Assembly (NCBI GenBank): GCA_947499955.1
Contig: CANMQI010000006.1
Location: 310,001 to 374,000 of the forward strand
From: an uncultured Granulosicoccus sp.
Lineage (GTDB): Bacteria > Pseudomonadota > Gammaproteobacteria > Granulosicoccales > Granulosicoccaceae
Length of the DNA: 64,000 nt
Direction of reading: 5' to 3'
Every line of letters begins with the position of its first letter. Position 1 is the first letter of the stretch. The position numbers and the translations under genes are program-made. Below, piece after piece: positions 1-8,787 of this stretch. The notes under the pieces were generated by a model. The model ran no database searches. It worked only from the letters and a program-made list of their open reading frames with translations, and was not told the origin of the DNA.

Positions 1-668
1 AACGAACTGTCGTTCATACTGACCAGACTGGACATGTCACTCAGGGATATCTCACTGGCAAAGTTCTCACTGATGTATTGAGTGACCTGCTGAATCTTGT
101 CCTGAGACGCCTGATCGGCCCGTGAGCGTATGGCCAGAGTAGAGAGCAGCACATAGTCCTGGTCTTCGGCCAGGCTGTACAACAGACCCAGCAACTTGGC
201 TATCCGCTGTGCGCCGGATGCGTCCCTGACTTCCCGAAAAGCCTGCTTGGCCAGTTCAACGTCCACGGACTGGAACTCGATACCATGACGGGCACGTTCC
301 AGCAATGGCATGATGGAATTGAGCTCCGGTGCATACTTGGCCATACCCGAAACCAGATCCATCCTGAACTGGATGACCAGGTCACGCAGCTCGACCACCT
401 CATTCGTTTCTACCTGGCTGATCCAGTTATGCGGCAGTCGCGGCCCGGTAAGCACGAGATGCCCGGGGCCGAAGCCCCCGACATGATCACCGACGAAAAC
501 CTTGCCGGTACTGGCAACAATCAGGTGTAATTCAAAATCATCGTGGTAATGCCAGCGTACCAGCGGACATGGGAAACCATGCTCCAGATAATGTACTGAA
601 CGATCGCTGTTATCGGCGAGCTCGAACTCCGGGGCCTGTGGTTTCTCCAAACGCAGTGCAACTGACAT
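1..668 (-). CDS. AraC-family transcriptional regulator, partial (probable polyol operon regulator)
   Basis: The reading frame starts at ATG 668 and runs off the left edge after about 222 codons, so the C-terminal DNA-binding part is missing. The visible part has an N-terminal cupin-like sensor region (HYHDDFELHLI near residues 42-52, GDHVGGFGPG near 65-74, PHNW near 82-85) and ends where the first AraC helix-turn-helix begins (QQVTQYISENFASEISLSDM). It starts 27 bp after the mannitol dehydrogenase stop, on the same strand, so it looks like the last gene of the polyol operon. In Pseudomonas fluorescens the AraC activator MtlR closes the mtl operon in the same way. The polyol ligand is inferred from context only. 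Confidence 0.85.
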   Translation of the reverse strand, partial: MSVALRLEKPQAPEFELADNSDRSVHYLEHGFPCPLVRWHYHDDFELHLIVASTGKVFVGDHVGGFGPGHLVLTGPRLPHNWISQVETNEVVELRDLVIQFRMDLVSGMAKYAPELNSIMPLLERARHGIEFQSVDVELAKQAFREVRDASGAQRIAKLLGLLYSLAEDQDYVLLSTLAIRSRADQASQDKIQQVTQYISENFASEISLSDMSSLVSMNDSS

Positions 669-695
669 GTCATTTCACCCGGCTGGCTAAAGCGT

Positions 696-2201
696 TTACG
701 CAGGTCTGTCTATATAGGCCTTGAGCATGCCTTCAACACCATGCTCCTGAATACCAGCCAGAGCCTTGCTGAAGCTGTCGCGAAAACGCTCATCAGCCCC
801 GAGGTCGCCATAGACATCCGTCATCCCCAGCCATTGAGTCGGGTCGTCGATGGATGCTTTCGCTCGGGCTTGCAGGGTATCCCAGGATGGATCATTCGGC
901 GCGATGGTCTTGCCACTCTCTGTTGTTCCCTGGCAGTAGCGACACCAGAATGCAGACGCCAGAGACAGACCGTCGATGTCGCCACCCTGCTTCAAGCGAT
1001 CAGCCAGCGTTGGCACGATGAACTTGGGCTGACGGTTGGAACCGTCCAGGCACAGACGCGTGATGGTATCGGCAATGGCAGGATTGGAAAATCGCTGGAT
1101 AACGCTCGCCTGATAGACCGCAAGGTCGACGCCGGGTACCGGCGGGACAACCGGCACGATTTCGCGCAGCTGCAACTGTTCCACGAATCCCCTGACAAGA
1201 TCATGCTGCATGGCCTCATGCGCATACTCGATGTCCAGCAACCCTGCCGGATAGGCAAGCACTGCGTGACCCCCGTTGAGAATCCGGATCTTCATCATCT
1301 CGTAGGGCGCAACATCCGGCACGATCTGTACACCGGCGCGTTCGAAGGCTGGGCGCCCTGCCACGAAGTCATCTTCCAGTACCCACTGCAGATAGTCTTC
1401 ACAGAACACCGGACTGTCATCGGCAATGGCGAACAGGGTGCGAACCCGGCTGCGTTCGAAATCACCGGTAGCCGGCGTGATGCGATCGACCATGCCGTTG
1501 GGGAAGCTGCTGTGGGTATCGATCCACTCCGCCAGTGATGCATCGACCAGACGAGCCAGGCCGACCACGGCCGCTTTCGCAGCATGTCCGTTATGTGGCA
1601 GGTTGTCGCAAGACATGACGGTGAATGCAGGCTCTCCGCGTTCTCGCCTGCCAGCCAGCGCGTTGACGATCAATCCGAACACGGTGCACGGAGACGCAAT
1701 ATTGGCGGCATCCGCCAGAATGGATGCATGTTCGTGATCGAACTTGCCGGTAGCGGCATTCACGAAATAGCCCCCTTCGGTGACCGTCATCGATACGATG
1801 CGTATGGCCGGGTCGGCCAGCGTATCCAGAATGGCCTGCGTATCACCAACCGGCAGGTAATCGATCATGGGCCCGGTGACACGAGCTTCGCTGCGCGTTG
1901 CGGACTGTGTGACGACAGTCGTCAACAGATCCTGTTGCAACAGTACGTCGCGCAATCGGGCGTCGCCCGGCATGATGCTGGCACCGACAATGGCCCAGTC
2001 ATGATCCAGCCCCATGTTCATCAGCTGATCCAGATAGACAGCCTGATGGGATCGGTGAAAGTTGCCGGGGCCGAAGTGAAGAATCCCCCGGGTCAGCGAC
2101 TTGCGCTCATAGGCAGGTTTGGCAACCTGTGCATTCAGCTCACCCAGCGTCTCGAGAGAGAGCTTCGCGGGCGCCGCAGTTTCGTTGATAGTTTCAGTCA
2201 C
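696..2201 (-). CDS. mtlK: Mannitol 2-dehydrogenase family (long-chain polyol dehydrogenase)
   Basis: This 501-residue protein belongs to the zinc-independent long-chain mannitol dehydrogenase/fructuronate reductase family and would oxidise mannitol (or D-arabinitol) to the ketose with NAD in the cytoplasm. The N-terminal dinucleotide-binding stretch HFGPGNFHRSHQ is near residues 42-53. The family active-site pattern K-x4-N-x2-H is seen as KIRILNGGH near residue 304. The start is GTG 2201, three bases after the stop of the decayed smoS remnant, a spacing typical of translational coupling. Its place after an smoEFGK transporter supports mannitol or sorbitol catabolism. Fructuronate reductase and arabinitol dehydrogenase share these motifs, so the exact substrate is open. 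Confidence 0.9.
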   Translation of the reverse strand: MTETINETAAPAKLSLETLGELNAQVAKPAYERKSLTRGILHFGPGNFHRSHQAVYLDQLMNMGLDHDWAIVGASIMPGDARLRDVLLQQDLLTTVVTQSATRSEARVTGPMIDYLPVGDTQAILDTLADPAIRIVSMTVTEGGYFVNAATGKFDHEHASILADAANIASPCTVFGLIVNALAGRRERGEPAFTVMSCDNLPHNGHAAKAAVVGLARLVDASLAEWIDTHSSFPNGMVDRITPATGDFERSRVRTLFAIADDSPVFCEDYLQWVLEDDFVAGRPAFERAGVQIVPDVAPYEMMKIRILNGGHAVLAYPAGLLDIEYAHEAMQHDLVRGFVEQLQLREIVPVVPPVPGVDLAVYQASVIQRFSNPAIADTITRLCLDGSNRQPKFIVPTLADRLKQGGDIDGLSLASAFWCRYCQGTTESGKTIAPNDPSWDTLQARAKASIDDPTQWLGMTDVYGDLGADERFRDSFSKALAGIQEHGVEGMLKAYIDRPA

Positions 2202-2204
2202 GAT

Positions 2205-2345
2205 TCAGCTCATCCAGTTTTCGTCGGCGACTCGAACGGTCTGCGCGACGAAGTAATTGACATCACGTGATGCCATGAAGACAGACATTACGGCCGGGGA
2301 TATCACAGGTTGCCCCGTGAACATCCCCACCTTGCCAATGAGTCG
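2205..2345 (-). pseudogene. Degraded C-terminal remnant of an SDR sorbitol dehydrogenase (smoS-like)
   Basis: Between smoK and the mannitol dehydrogenase, the minus strand reads in one frame RLIGKVG, then VFMASRDVNYFVAQTV, and ends NWMS-stop. SmoS-type sorbitol dehydrogenases of the short-chain family end in a very similar way (GRMG, then VFLAS..DYIVAQTYNVDGG.WMS). About 45 C-terminal codons survive of a gene usually near 256 codons. The NAD-binding and Ser-Tyr-Lys catalytic parts are absent, and the final GG is replaced. The location matches the Rhodobacter order smoEFGK-smoS-mtlK, so this is most simply an internal deletion. The comparison is from memory of the family, not an alignment run. 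Confidence 0.65.
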
Positions 2346-2376
2346 CTCAGCTGTGTGCAGCTGTTGACAGGCTCTA

Positions 2377-3381
2377 TCAGCCGGCGATGCGCAGACCATT
2401 GGCGTCAAAGCGATGCATGCGCTCCGGATCCGGTGTCAGGCCAACCGTATCGCCATGACGTGCCGGGAATTCACCACCAGCGCGAGCCGTCAGTGTTCCA
2501 ACTCCCTCGACGTCGACTCGCAGGAAAGTATCGGAACCCAGGTGCTCGGACACTCCCACAACCCCGCGCCAGGTGCCTTCATCGTGAGACAGTTCCATGT
2601 GCTCAGGACGTACACCGATGGTCGGTGCACCGTAAGCCTCGGCCGCAGGCCCTGCAATGATATTCATGGCGGGGCTACCGATGAAACCGGCAACGAACAG
2701 GTTCGCAGGTTCCCGATACAGATCCAGCGGTGAACCCACCTGCTCGATGTGACCGGCGCGCAGTACGACGATCTTGTCAGCCATGGTCATCGCTTCAACC
2801 TGATCGTGCGTGACGTAAACCATGGTGGTCGCCAGTGTCTGATGAAGCTCGGATATTTCCAGACGCATGTTGCCGCGAAGCGCCGCATCCAGATTCGACA
2901 AAGGCTCATCGAACAGAAATGCCGATGGCTCACGAACGATGGCGCGTCCAATGGCGACACGTTGTCGTTGACCACCTGACAACTGACCCGGACGTCGATC
3001 GATGTAGTCGCCCAGGTTCAGCGTCGCGGCCGCCCCGTTGACCTTCGCGTCGATGGCCGCCTGATCCATGCCAGCCATCTTCAATGGAAAGGCGATGTTC
3101 TTGCGCACGGACATGTGCGGATACAAGGCGTACGACTGGAACACCATTGCCAGACCACGCTTGGCCGGCGGAAGATCGGTCGCATTCTTGCCATCGATCT
3201 CGATGACGCCATCTGACACATCTTCCAGTCCTGCGATGAGTCGCAGCAAGGTGGACTTGCCACAACCTGATGGACCGACGAACACGACGAATTCGCCATC
3301 TTCTATGGAGAGGTCCAGCGGTGGAATGACTTCCGTATCCCCGAAACGCTTGGCTACCTGCTTGAGTGTAATGCTGCCCAT
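2377..3381 (-). CDS. smoK: Polyol ABC transporter ATP-binding protein (SmoK/UgpC/MalK type)
   Basis: This 334-residue ATPase powers polyol import at the inner membrane. It shows Walker [10 protein letters not shown] (residues 36-44), the signature LSGGQRQRV near 133, Walker [12 protein letters not shown] and the switch histidine in VTHDQ. A C-terminal OB/TOBE regulatory region with IGVRPEHM is typical of the MalK/UgpC subgroup of carbohydrate importers. It starts at ATG 3381, 49 bp after smoG. As in other systems of this type, a single ATPase gene probably supplies both nucleotide-binding sites. Confidence 0.93.
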   Translation of the reverse strand: MGSITLKQVAKRFGDTEVIPPLDLSIEDGEFVVFVGPSGCGKSTLLRLIAGLEDVSDGVIEIDGKNATDLPPAKRGLAMVFQSYALYPHMSVRKNIAFPLKMAGMDQAAIDAKVNGAAATLNLGDYIDRRPGQLSGGQRQRVAIGRAIVREPSAFLFDEPLSNLDAALRGNMRLEISELHQTLATTMVYVTHDQVEAMTMADKIVVLRAGHIEQVGSPLDLYREPANLFVAGFIGSPAMNIIAGPAAEAYGAPTIGVRPEHMELSHDEGTWRGVVGVSEHLGSDTFLRVDVEGVGTLTARAGGEFPARHGDTVGLTPDPERMHRFDANGLRIAG

Positions 3382-3430
3382 TTTATTTCCCTTTGATTTA
3401 TCTGATTCGTTCTTGCCGTCAGGTCAAGAA

Positions 3431-4261
3431 CTACTTGACCGCGCCGAATGTCAGGCCGCGGACCAACTGTTTCTGACTGAACCAACCAAGTATGAGAACA
3501 GGTGCTATCGCCATCGTTGAAGCAGCGGAGAGCTTTGCGTAGAACAGGCCTTCCGGACTGGAATAACTGGCAATGAACTGCGTCAAAGGTGCTGCATTGG
3601 TCGTGGTGAGTACCAGCGTCCAGAATGCCTCGTTCCAGGCCAGGATCACGTTCAACAACATGGTCGAGGCGATGCCGGGAAGGGCCATGGGGGTCAGTAC
3701 ATGAATCAGCTCGGATTTCAGCGAAGCGCCGTCCATCCTTGCCGCTTCGAGTATCTCGCCTGGTATCTCCCTGAAATAGGTGAACAGCATCCAGACGATG
3801 ATCGGCAGGTTCACCATCGTCAGCACAAACACCAGTCCGACACGCGAATCGAGCAGTCCCCAGTCACGGAACAACAGATAGATGGGAATCAGTACACCAA
3901 CCGGCGGCAACATCTTCGTGGACAGCATCCACATCAGAATACCGCGGGTCTTCTTGGAGGGCACGAAGGCCATCGCCCAGGCAGCTGGAACGGCAATGAT
4001 CAGCCCCAGAATCACCGAACCAAAGGCGATGATGACCGAGTTCATGAAGTAGCGCGGGTAGTTCGAACGACTGTTGACTTCCTGATAGTTCTCCATCGTC
4101 CAGTCGAAGTCGAACAGGGAAGGCTGCAGTGAGATCGCTTCTGCTTCCGTCTTGAAACTGGTCAGGATCGTCCAGAGAATCGGAAAGAAGATCAGTAATC
4201 CGAACGCCCAGGCGACAGCCGTATTGACCATGCGTCTGTTTAAAGTGACTTGTCTTGCCAT
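3431..4261 (-). CDS. smoG: Polyol ABC transporter permease (SmoG/MalG type)
   Basis: This inner-membrane permease has about six hydrophobic segments, beginning with TAVAWAFGLLIFFPILWTIL, and a cytoplasmic EAA loop seen as EILEAARMDGAS, which docks on the ATPase. I chose ATG 4261 (MARQVTLNRR, 276 residues) because AAGGAG lies a few bases upstream; an in-frame ATG at 4297 would fall inside the end of smoF. The gap to smoF is 13 bp, so the two permeases are probably translated together and pair as a heterodimer. Confidence 0.92.
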   Translation of the reverse strand: MARQVTLNRRMVNTAVAWAFGLLIFFPILWTILTSFKTEAEAISLQPSLFDFDWTMENYQEVNSRSNYPRYFMNSVIIAFGSVILGLIIAVPAAWAMAFVPSKKTRGILMWMLSTKMLPPVGVLIPIYLLFRDWGLLDSRVGLVFVLTMVNLPIIVWMLFTYFREIPGEILEAARMDGASLKSELIHVLTPMALPGIASTMLLNVILAWNEAFWTLVLTTTNAAPLTQFIASYSSPEGLFYAKLSAASTMAIAPVLILGWFSQKQLVRGLTFGAVK

Positions 4262-4274
4262 GACGATATGCTCC

Positions 4275-5144
4275 TTACAGATCCAGGTTCTTGCCAACGA
4301 GGCGCATCAGAAAGATGGCAACGATATTGGCAAGAATGACAGCGACGATACCGCCGGCCGAACCACCACCTACATCGAACTGCAACAGCGATTGCATGTA
4401 GACGAGGTACGGAATGTTTGTGGATGCGTATCCCGGCCCACCAGCCGTGGTAACCAGTATTTCCGCGAAGATCGACAGCAGAAAAATGGTCTGAATGAGT
4501 ATGACGACCGTTCCGGCGCGAGCCAGATGCGGCACGATGATATGGAAGAAGCGTGACAGGGCACTTGCGCCATCCATCTCGGCGGCCTCGATCTGCTCAC
4601 TATCCAGCGACTGCATGGCGGTCAGCAGAATCAATGTTGCAAACGGCAGCCATTGCCAGGAGACGATCATGACGATTGACGCCAGCGGGTGGTGGCCCAA
4701 CCAATCGATGGGGGTAGAGCCGACCAGTTTGGACAGGAAGGCAAACAGACCATTGGTGGGGTTCATGAACATGTTCTTCCACACCAGAGCCGAAACCGTG
4801 GGCATGACGAAGAACGGTGCAATGAACAGCAAGCGCACGATACCCTGTCCGAACATGGGCTGATCGAGCAACAATGCAAGCAGGGTTCCACCGATCACCG
4901 TTATGCAGAGCACGCCTATGACGATGATGAGTGTATTACCCAGCGCCTCGAAGAATGCAGGGTCGGTAAGAAAGTACTCATAGTTGGCAAAGCCGGCAAA
5001 CGACTTGACCGGATCCAGCAGATTGTAGAACTGAAACGAAAAGTACAGCGTCATCGCCAGCGGTACAATCATCCATAGAAAAAGCAGGATGACTGCGGGC
5101 GATATCATCGCCTTGCCAGCGGTACGCGAATGGGTGGTTGACAT
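4275..5144 (-). CDS. smoF: Polyol ABC transporter permease (SmoF/MalF type)
   Basis: This is the partner permease, 289 residues from ATG 5144 (MSTTHSRTAG). That start has a strong GGAGGAG site just upstream, whereas the in-frame ATG at 5159 would overlap the site. Hydrophobic segments begin with MISPAVILLFLWMIVPLAMT, and the EAA-loop motif reads EQIEAAEMDGAS. The gene lies 252 bp after smoE. That gap contains no gene I can support and may leave room for differential expression of the binding protein relative to the membrane parts. Confidence 0.92.
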   Translation of the reverse strand: MSTTHSRTAGKAMISPAVILLFLWMIVPLAMTLYFSFQFYNLLDPVKSFAGFANYEYFLTDPAFFEALGNTLIIVIGVLCITVIGGTLLALLLDQPMFGQGIVRLLFIAPFFVMPTVSALVWKNMFMNPTNGLFAFLSKLVGSTPIDWLGHHPLASIVMIVSWQWLPFATLILLTAMQSLDSEQIEAAEMDGASALSRFFHIIVPHLARAGTVVILIQTIFLLSIFAEILVTTAGGPGYASTNIPYLVYMQSLLQFDVGGGSAGGIVAVILANIVAIFLMRLVGKNLDL

Positions 5145-5396
5145 GATCTCCTCCGTCAATCCGGACGAATAGGAACAGCCCTGTTCTCGCGGCTGCGTTT
5201 ACAAGCTTACAGTCACCGGCTCGGATCATGCCTTTGACTGATACTGCAACTGGGTTCTCACCCAACCGACAATACACTGCAAGGCTAAAGTGTTTTGCTG
5301 GAAAAAGCCAAAGGGGCGTCCCTGCCCTTGCCCTCACGGAGCGTATCCATCCTTGGCTTACTGATTTGTTACTGTACTACCCTTTATACCGCAAAC

Positions 5397-6713
5397 CTAC
5401 TTGGGATAGCCAGCCTTCTTCATTGCACGCTCAGTCAGTGACTGTGCATTCTTCAGTGCGTCTTCAACACTGCTCTGACCGGCCAGAGCCGCTGCGAACT
5501 GCTGACCAACGGAAGTTGCAATACCCTGGAATTCAGGAATGGCAACGAACTGGACACCGACATACGGCACTTCTTCAACCGTAGGATTGGTTGGATCGGC
5601 AGCCTGGATGCTCGCCAATGTCATGGCAGCGAAAGGCACCTTCTGGTACTCGGGATTTTCGTACAGTGAAGTACGTGTGCCCGGTGGTACGTTGGCCCAA
5701 CCTTCATTGGCTGCTACGAGTTCTGCATAGGCCTTGCTGGTCGCCCATGCAACGAATTTCTTGGCTGATTCTTCTTTCTCGGTACCGGCAGGAATTGCCA
5801 GTGACCATGCCCACAGCCAGTTACCGCGCTTGCCCAGACCGTTGTCAGGAGCCAGTGCGAAACCGACCTGGTCGGCAACCTTGGAATCGTCTGCGTTGGT
5901 TACGAAAGACGCTGCAACCGTTGCATCAATCCACATGCCGCACTGACCGTTCTGGAACAATGTGAGGTTTTCGTTGAAACCGTTGGAAGATGATCCTGGA
6001 GGTCCTGCGTCATTCATCAGGTCAACGTAGAAGTTCAGAGTATCGGCCCATGGCTGCGAATCGAATTGAGGATTCCAGTCCATGTCGAACCAGCGTGCGC
6101 CAAATGAGTTGGCTGTTGCGGTCAGGAACGCCATGTTCTCACCCCAACCCGCTTTACCACGCAGACAGACACCGTAGATTTCGTTGTCCTTGTCGGTCAT
6201 GGCACGAGCTGCCTTGCCGATGAATTCCCAGGTGGGTGCTTCAGGCATTTCCATGCCGGCTTTTTCCATCAGGTCCTTGCGGTACATGACCATGGAGGAC
6301 TCACCATAGAAAGGTGCTGCGTAGAGCTTGTCGTCAACAGACAGACCGCCGCGGATGGCAGGCAGGATATCGTCGACATCATAGTCATCGCCCAGTCCTT
6401 CCAGTGGCAGCAACCAATCGCGATCGGCCCAGATAGGCACTTCGTAAGTACCGATTGTCATGACGTCGAACTGCCCGCCCTTGGTGGCGATGTCCGTCGT
6501 GACTTTCTGACGCAGGGCGTTCTCTTCGAGAGTCACCCATTCCAGCTCGATGTCGGGGTTCTTGCTGGTGAAGTCGTCAGTCAGCTTCTGCATGCGCACC
6601 ATATCACCGTTGTTGACGGTAGCAATGGTCAGGGTTTCGGCACTGGCAGACAGTGAGACACCGGCTGCCATGGCAGCAACGGTCAGGGCGATGGCACTTT
6701 TTTGCATTCGCAT
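5397..6713 (-). CDS. smoE: Polyol ABC transporter periplasmic substrate-binding protein (SmoE type)
   Basis: This 438-residue solute-binding protein of the extracellular solute-binding family 1 captures the polyol in the periplasm. A signal peptide is plain: MRMQK, a hydrophobic run (AIALTVAAMAAGVSLS), then ASA/E cleavage near residue 25. The mature part has family features such as FTSKNPDIELEWVTLEE and PFYGESSMVMYRKDLMEKAG. CTCCCGGAGGAG sits directly before the ATG, a very strong ribosome site that fits the high amounts needed for binding proteins. It is the first gene of the import operon, so the promoter should lie in the 449 bp upstream. Confidence 0.93.
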   Translation of the reverse strand: MRMQKSAIALTVAAMAAGVSLSASAETLTIATVNNGDMVRMQKLTDDFTSKNPDIELEWVTLEENALRQKVTTDIATKGGQFDVMTIGTYEVPIWADRDWLLPLEGLGDDYDVDDILPAIRGGLSVDDKLYAAPFYGESSMVMYRKDLMEKAGMEMPEAPTWEFIGKAARAMTDKDNEIYGVCLRGKAGWGENMAFLTATANSFGARWFDMDWNPQFDSQPWADTLNFYVDLMNDAGPPGSSSNGFNENLTLFQNGQCGMWIDATVAASFVTNADDSKVADQVGFALAPDNGLGKRGNWLWAWSLAIPAGTEKEESAKKFVAWATSKAYAELVAANEGWANVPPGTRTSLYENPEYQKVPFAAMTLASIQAADPTNPTVEEVPYVGVQFVAIPEFQGIATSVGQQFAAALAGQSSVEDALKNAQSLTERAMKKAGYPK

Positions 6714-7162
6714 ATTTCTCCTCCGGGAGATTTTTCAAATTGATGCGGTATTTACAACAACTGCAATGTACGCTCGTCACAAATGCCAAAACAGTACAAA
6801 AGCAGCTAATATCTATGCTTTTTTTGCAAGTGAGAGAAAAAGTGTACGGATTTGCACCATTACCTTTAGGTATGGGCCTAATCTGAGTCAAGAAAGGACT
6901 ATTTGTGACTGACCAAACATGACTTAAATCACACTATTTGCCAGATTCAGGGCCATTTGACCCCGCTGTACGGACACGATTGTGAACGTGCCCGTAACGT
7001 ATCGGCCGGGCAATGTCAGCAAATGACACGGTCTGAAAGAAACAAGGTCTTTTTCGTCAACGCTGTGTTGCTGTTTGAAAAAACAGTAGCGATTCACGGC
7101 CAGCATCTGTGAGGTGGCGCTCGATCAGTCTTGCGGGATACCGATAAGCGACGAGCCGGCAA
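6714..7162. other. Intergenic region upstream of the polyol operon
   Basis: This is 449 bp without a supportable gene. It must carry the promoter of smoE on the minus strand and the 3' end of the HAD gene transcript. The part nearest smoE is AT-rich, with T/A runs around 6818-6844. I could not assign a convincing -35/-10 pair, CRP site or AraC operator. Short frames here do not resemble proteins. Confidence 0.5.
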
Positions 7163-7855
7163 TCAGCAGGAAGAGTTCTTGCTGAAGGTGTAGTCCGAGT
7201 TCTTCAGTATCGTCAGAGCGTGATGCAGACTGTCGCAGACTCGATGCCCGAGACTCAACAGTTCTGCTGTCGGTGGTACCAGGTCCGGAATCTGGAATAC
7301 CGTGCAGCCGGCAGCAACACCAGCCTTGACTCCATTGGAGGAATCTTCGAATACCAGCGTTCGCGAGGGGTCAGCCTCCATTGCCGCTGCCGCCGTCAGA
7401 AAGATCTCCGGGTGCGGCTTGCTGTGGCGCACCATGTCACCGCCGACAATATGATCAAACCGTTTGATGATGCCAGTGCGAGTCAGCTTGAGGGCGGCTA
7501 TGGGTGTGGCGCTGGAAGTGGCAACGGCCATTCTGATGCCTTCGGATGCCAGCCATTCGAGCAGCTCTTCAACGCCGGGCTTGAGCAGCACCTGGCCATC
7601 GGCAATCAGTGCATGGTAACGTTGCGCCCATTCAGCACGAAATGCCGGCAGATTGACCTGCTGGCCGATGGCGTCATCCAGTATCGCCATCAAGGCGGCC
7701 TCATTACTACCCACAATACTCAGAAACAGCGGGGTCTGATCTTCCAGCCCATTGTCTGAACACGTCGCCAGAAAACTTTGCAACGACAACCGTTCACTGT
7801 CGATCAACAGTCCGTCCATATCGAACAGGGCCGCATCGGGTTTCACTGAAGTCAT
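7163..7855 (-). CDS. HAD-superfamily sugar/polyol phosphatase or beta-phosphoglucomutase-like protein
   Basis: This 230-residue HAD hydrolase has the nucleophile motif FDMDGLLIDSE (Asp12, Asp14), a helical cap region, motif II VATSSAT, and motif III/IV VFEDSSNGVKAG. The pattern matches the subgroup of YniC/2-deoxyglucose-6-phosphatase and beta-phosphoglucomutase, which act on hexose or hexitol phosphates. I placed the start at ATG 7855 (MTSVKPDAAL); the longer frame upstream has no family similarity and overlaps the next gene. It is the last gene of a cassette with an EamA transporter and a Gfo/Idh/MocA oxidoreductase, and it precedes the polyol operon, so a sugar-alcohol phosphate is a reasonable but unproven substrate. 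Confidence 0.85.
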   Translation of the reverse strand: MTSVKPDAALFDMDGLLIDSERLSLQSFLATCSDNGLEDQTPLFLSIVGSNEAALMAILDDAIGQQVNLPAFRAEWAQRYHALIADGQVLLKPGVEELLEWLASEGIRMAVATSSATPIAALKLTRTGIIKRFDHIVGGDMVRHSKPHPEIFLTAAAAMEADPSRTLVFEDSSNGVKAGVAAGCTVFQIPDLVPPTAELLSLGHRVCDSLHHALTILKNSDYTFSKNSSC

Positions 7856-7893
7856 CGCTTGCAACTCGATCGTCTGGAGGTCAGTCAGGTAAA

Positions 7894-8787
7894 TCAGCCT
7901 ACACCCTGGGTTCGGGCATTGCTGCGTGACAGTACGTATTCCCGATAGGCAACATAGACACCGCTGAAAGCCACGATGGCAGCACCCAGCAAGGTGGGCC
8001 AGTCGACCGTTTCCTGAAAGAACACGTAGCCGATCGTCAATGCCCAGATGAGAACCAGATAGTGGAATGGCTGCAGCACGACCGCCTCGGTCAATTGCAG
8101 GGCCTTGATCAACATCATGTGCCCGCAGATCGAGGTGGCACACAACATGGCCAGCAACCTGATTGTATCGGGTGAGAGCGGTTCCCACAGGGACCAGGCA
8201 ACCACACCCGAAGCGATGGTACCAATAACCCCGAAATACAGTAGTGAGGTTGCGAAGCTGTCGTGTCGCGAGACCTGCCGAGTCAGCAGGTTGTAGAGGG
8301 CGAAGATCACGGCACAGACCAGCGGAATCAGCGCATTCGGATCGAACACCGCCAAACCCGGCCGCAGAATGATCAGGGTACCGGCAAAGCCGATGATCAC
8401 GGCAAACCAGCGCCGATGTCCGACCTTTTCACCCAGCATGGGAACCGACAGTGCGGCCACCACCAGAGGAAAGCAGGCGAACAAGGCATGCACCTCTGCC
8501 AGCCCCAACACACGCAAGGCGAGTGCAAACAGCGCTATTTCAGAACACATCAACAAGCAGCGCAACAGCTGCCGCAAGGGAACCTGCGAGCGCACTGCCC
8601 TGGCAACGCCACCATTGAAAGCGGCAAACAGACAGGCGAAGACGGCGAATGCAGCAAAGCGCACGAAGACGATCTGCGGTACCGGCAATTCCTGCACCAG
8701 CATCTTGGTGATGGCATCCTGCACGGAAAAGACCAGGGTCGACAGGATCATCAGCACGATCCCGCTCATGGGTGTTGTCAGGTTCAT
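7894..8787 (-). CDS. EamA/DMT-family membrane transporter
   Basis: This 297-residue inner-membrane protein has ten hydrophobic segments arranged as two EamA repeats. The first begins GIVLMILSTLVFSVQDAITK, and the second follows near residue 150 (LIPLVCAVIFALYNLLTRQ). The layout is typical of the drug/metabolite transporter superfamily, usually exporters of amino acids, nucleosides or related metabolites. Its start overlaps the stop of the upstream oxidoreductase by 4 bp (ATGA), showing translational coupling. The substrate is unknown. Confidence 0.88.
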   Translation of the reverse strand: MNLTTPMSGIVLMILSTLVFSVQDAITKMLVQELPVPQIVFVRFAAFAVFACLFAAFNGGVARAVRSQVPLRQLLRCLLMCSEIALFALALRVLGLAEVHALFACFPLVVAALSVPMLGEKVGHRRWFAVIIGFAGTLIILRPGLAVFDPNALIPLVCAVIFALYNLLTRQVSRHDSFATSLLYFGVIGTIASGVVAWSLWEPLSPDTIRLLAMLCATSICGHMMLIKALQLTEAVVLQPFHYLVLIWALTIGYVFFQETVDWPTLLGAAIVAFSGVYVAYREYVLSRSNARTQGVG

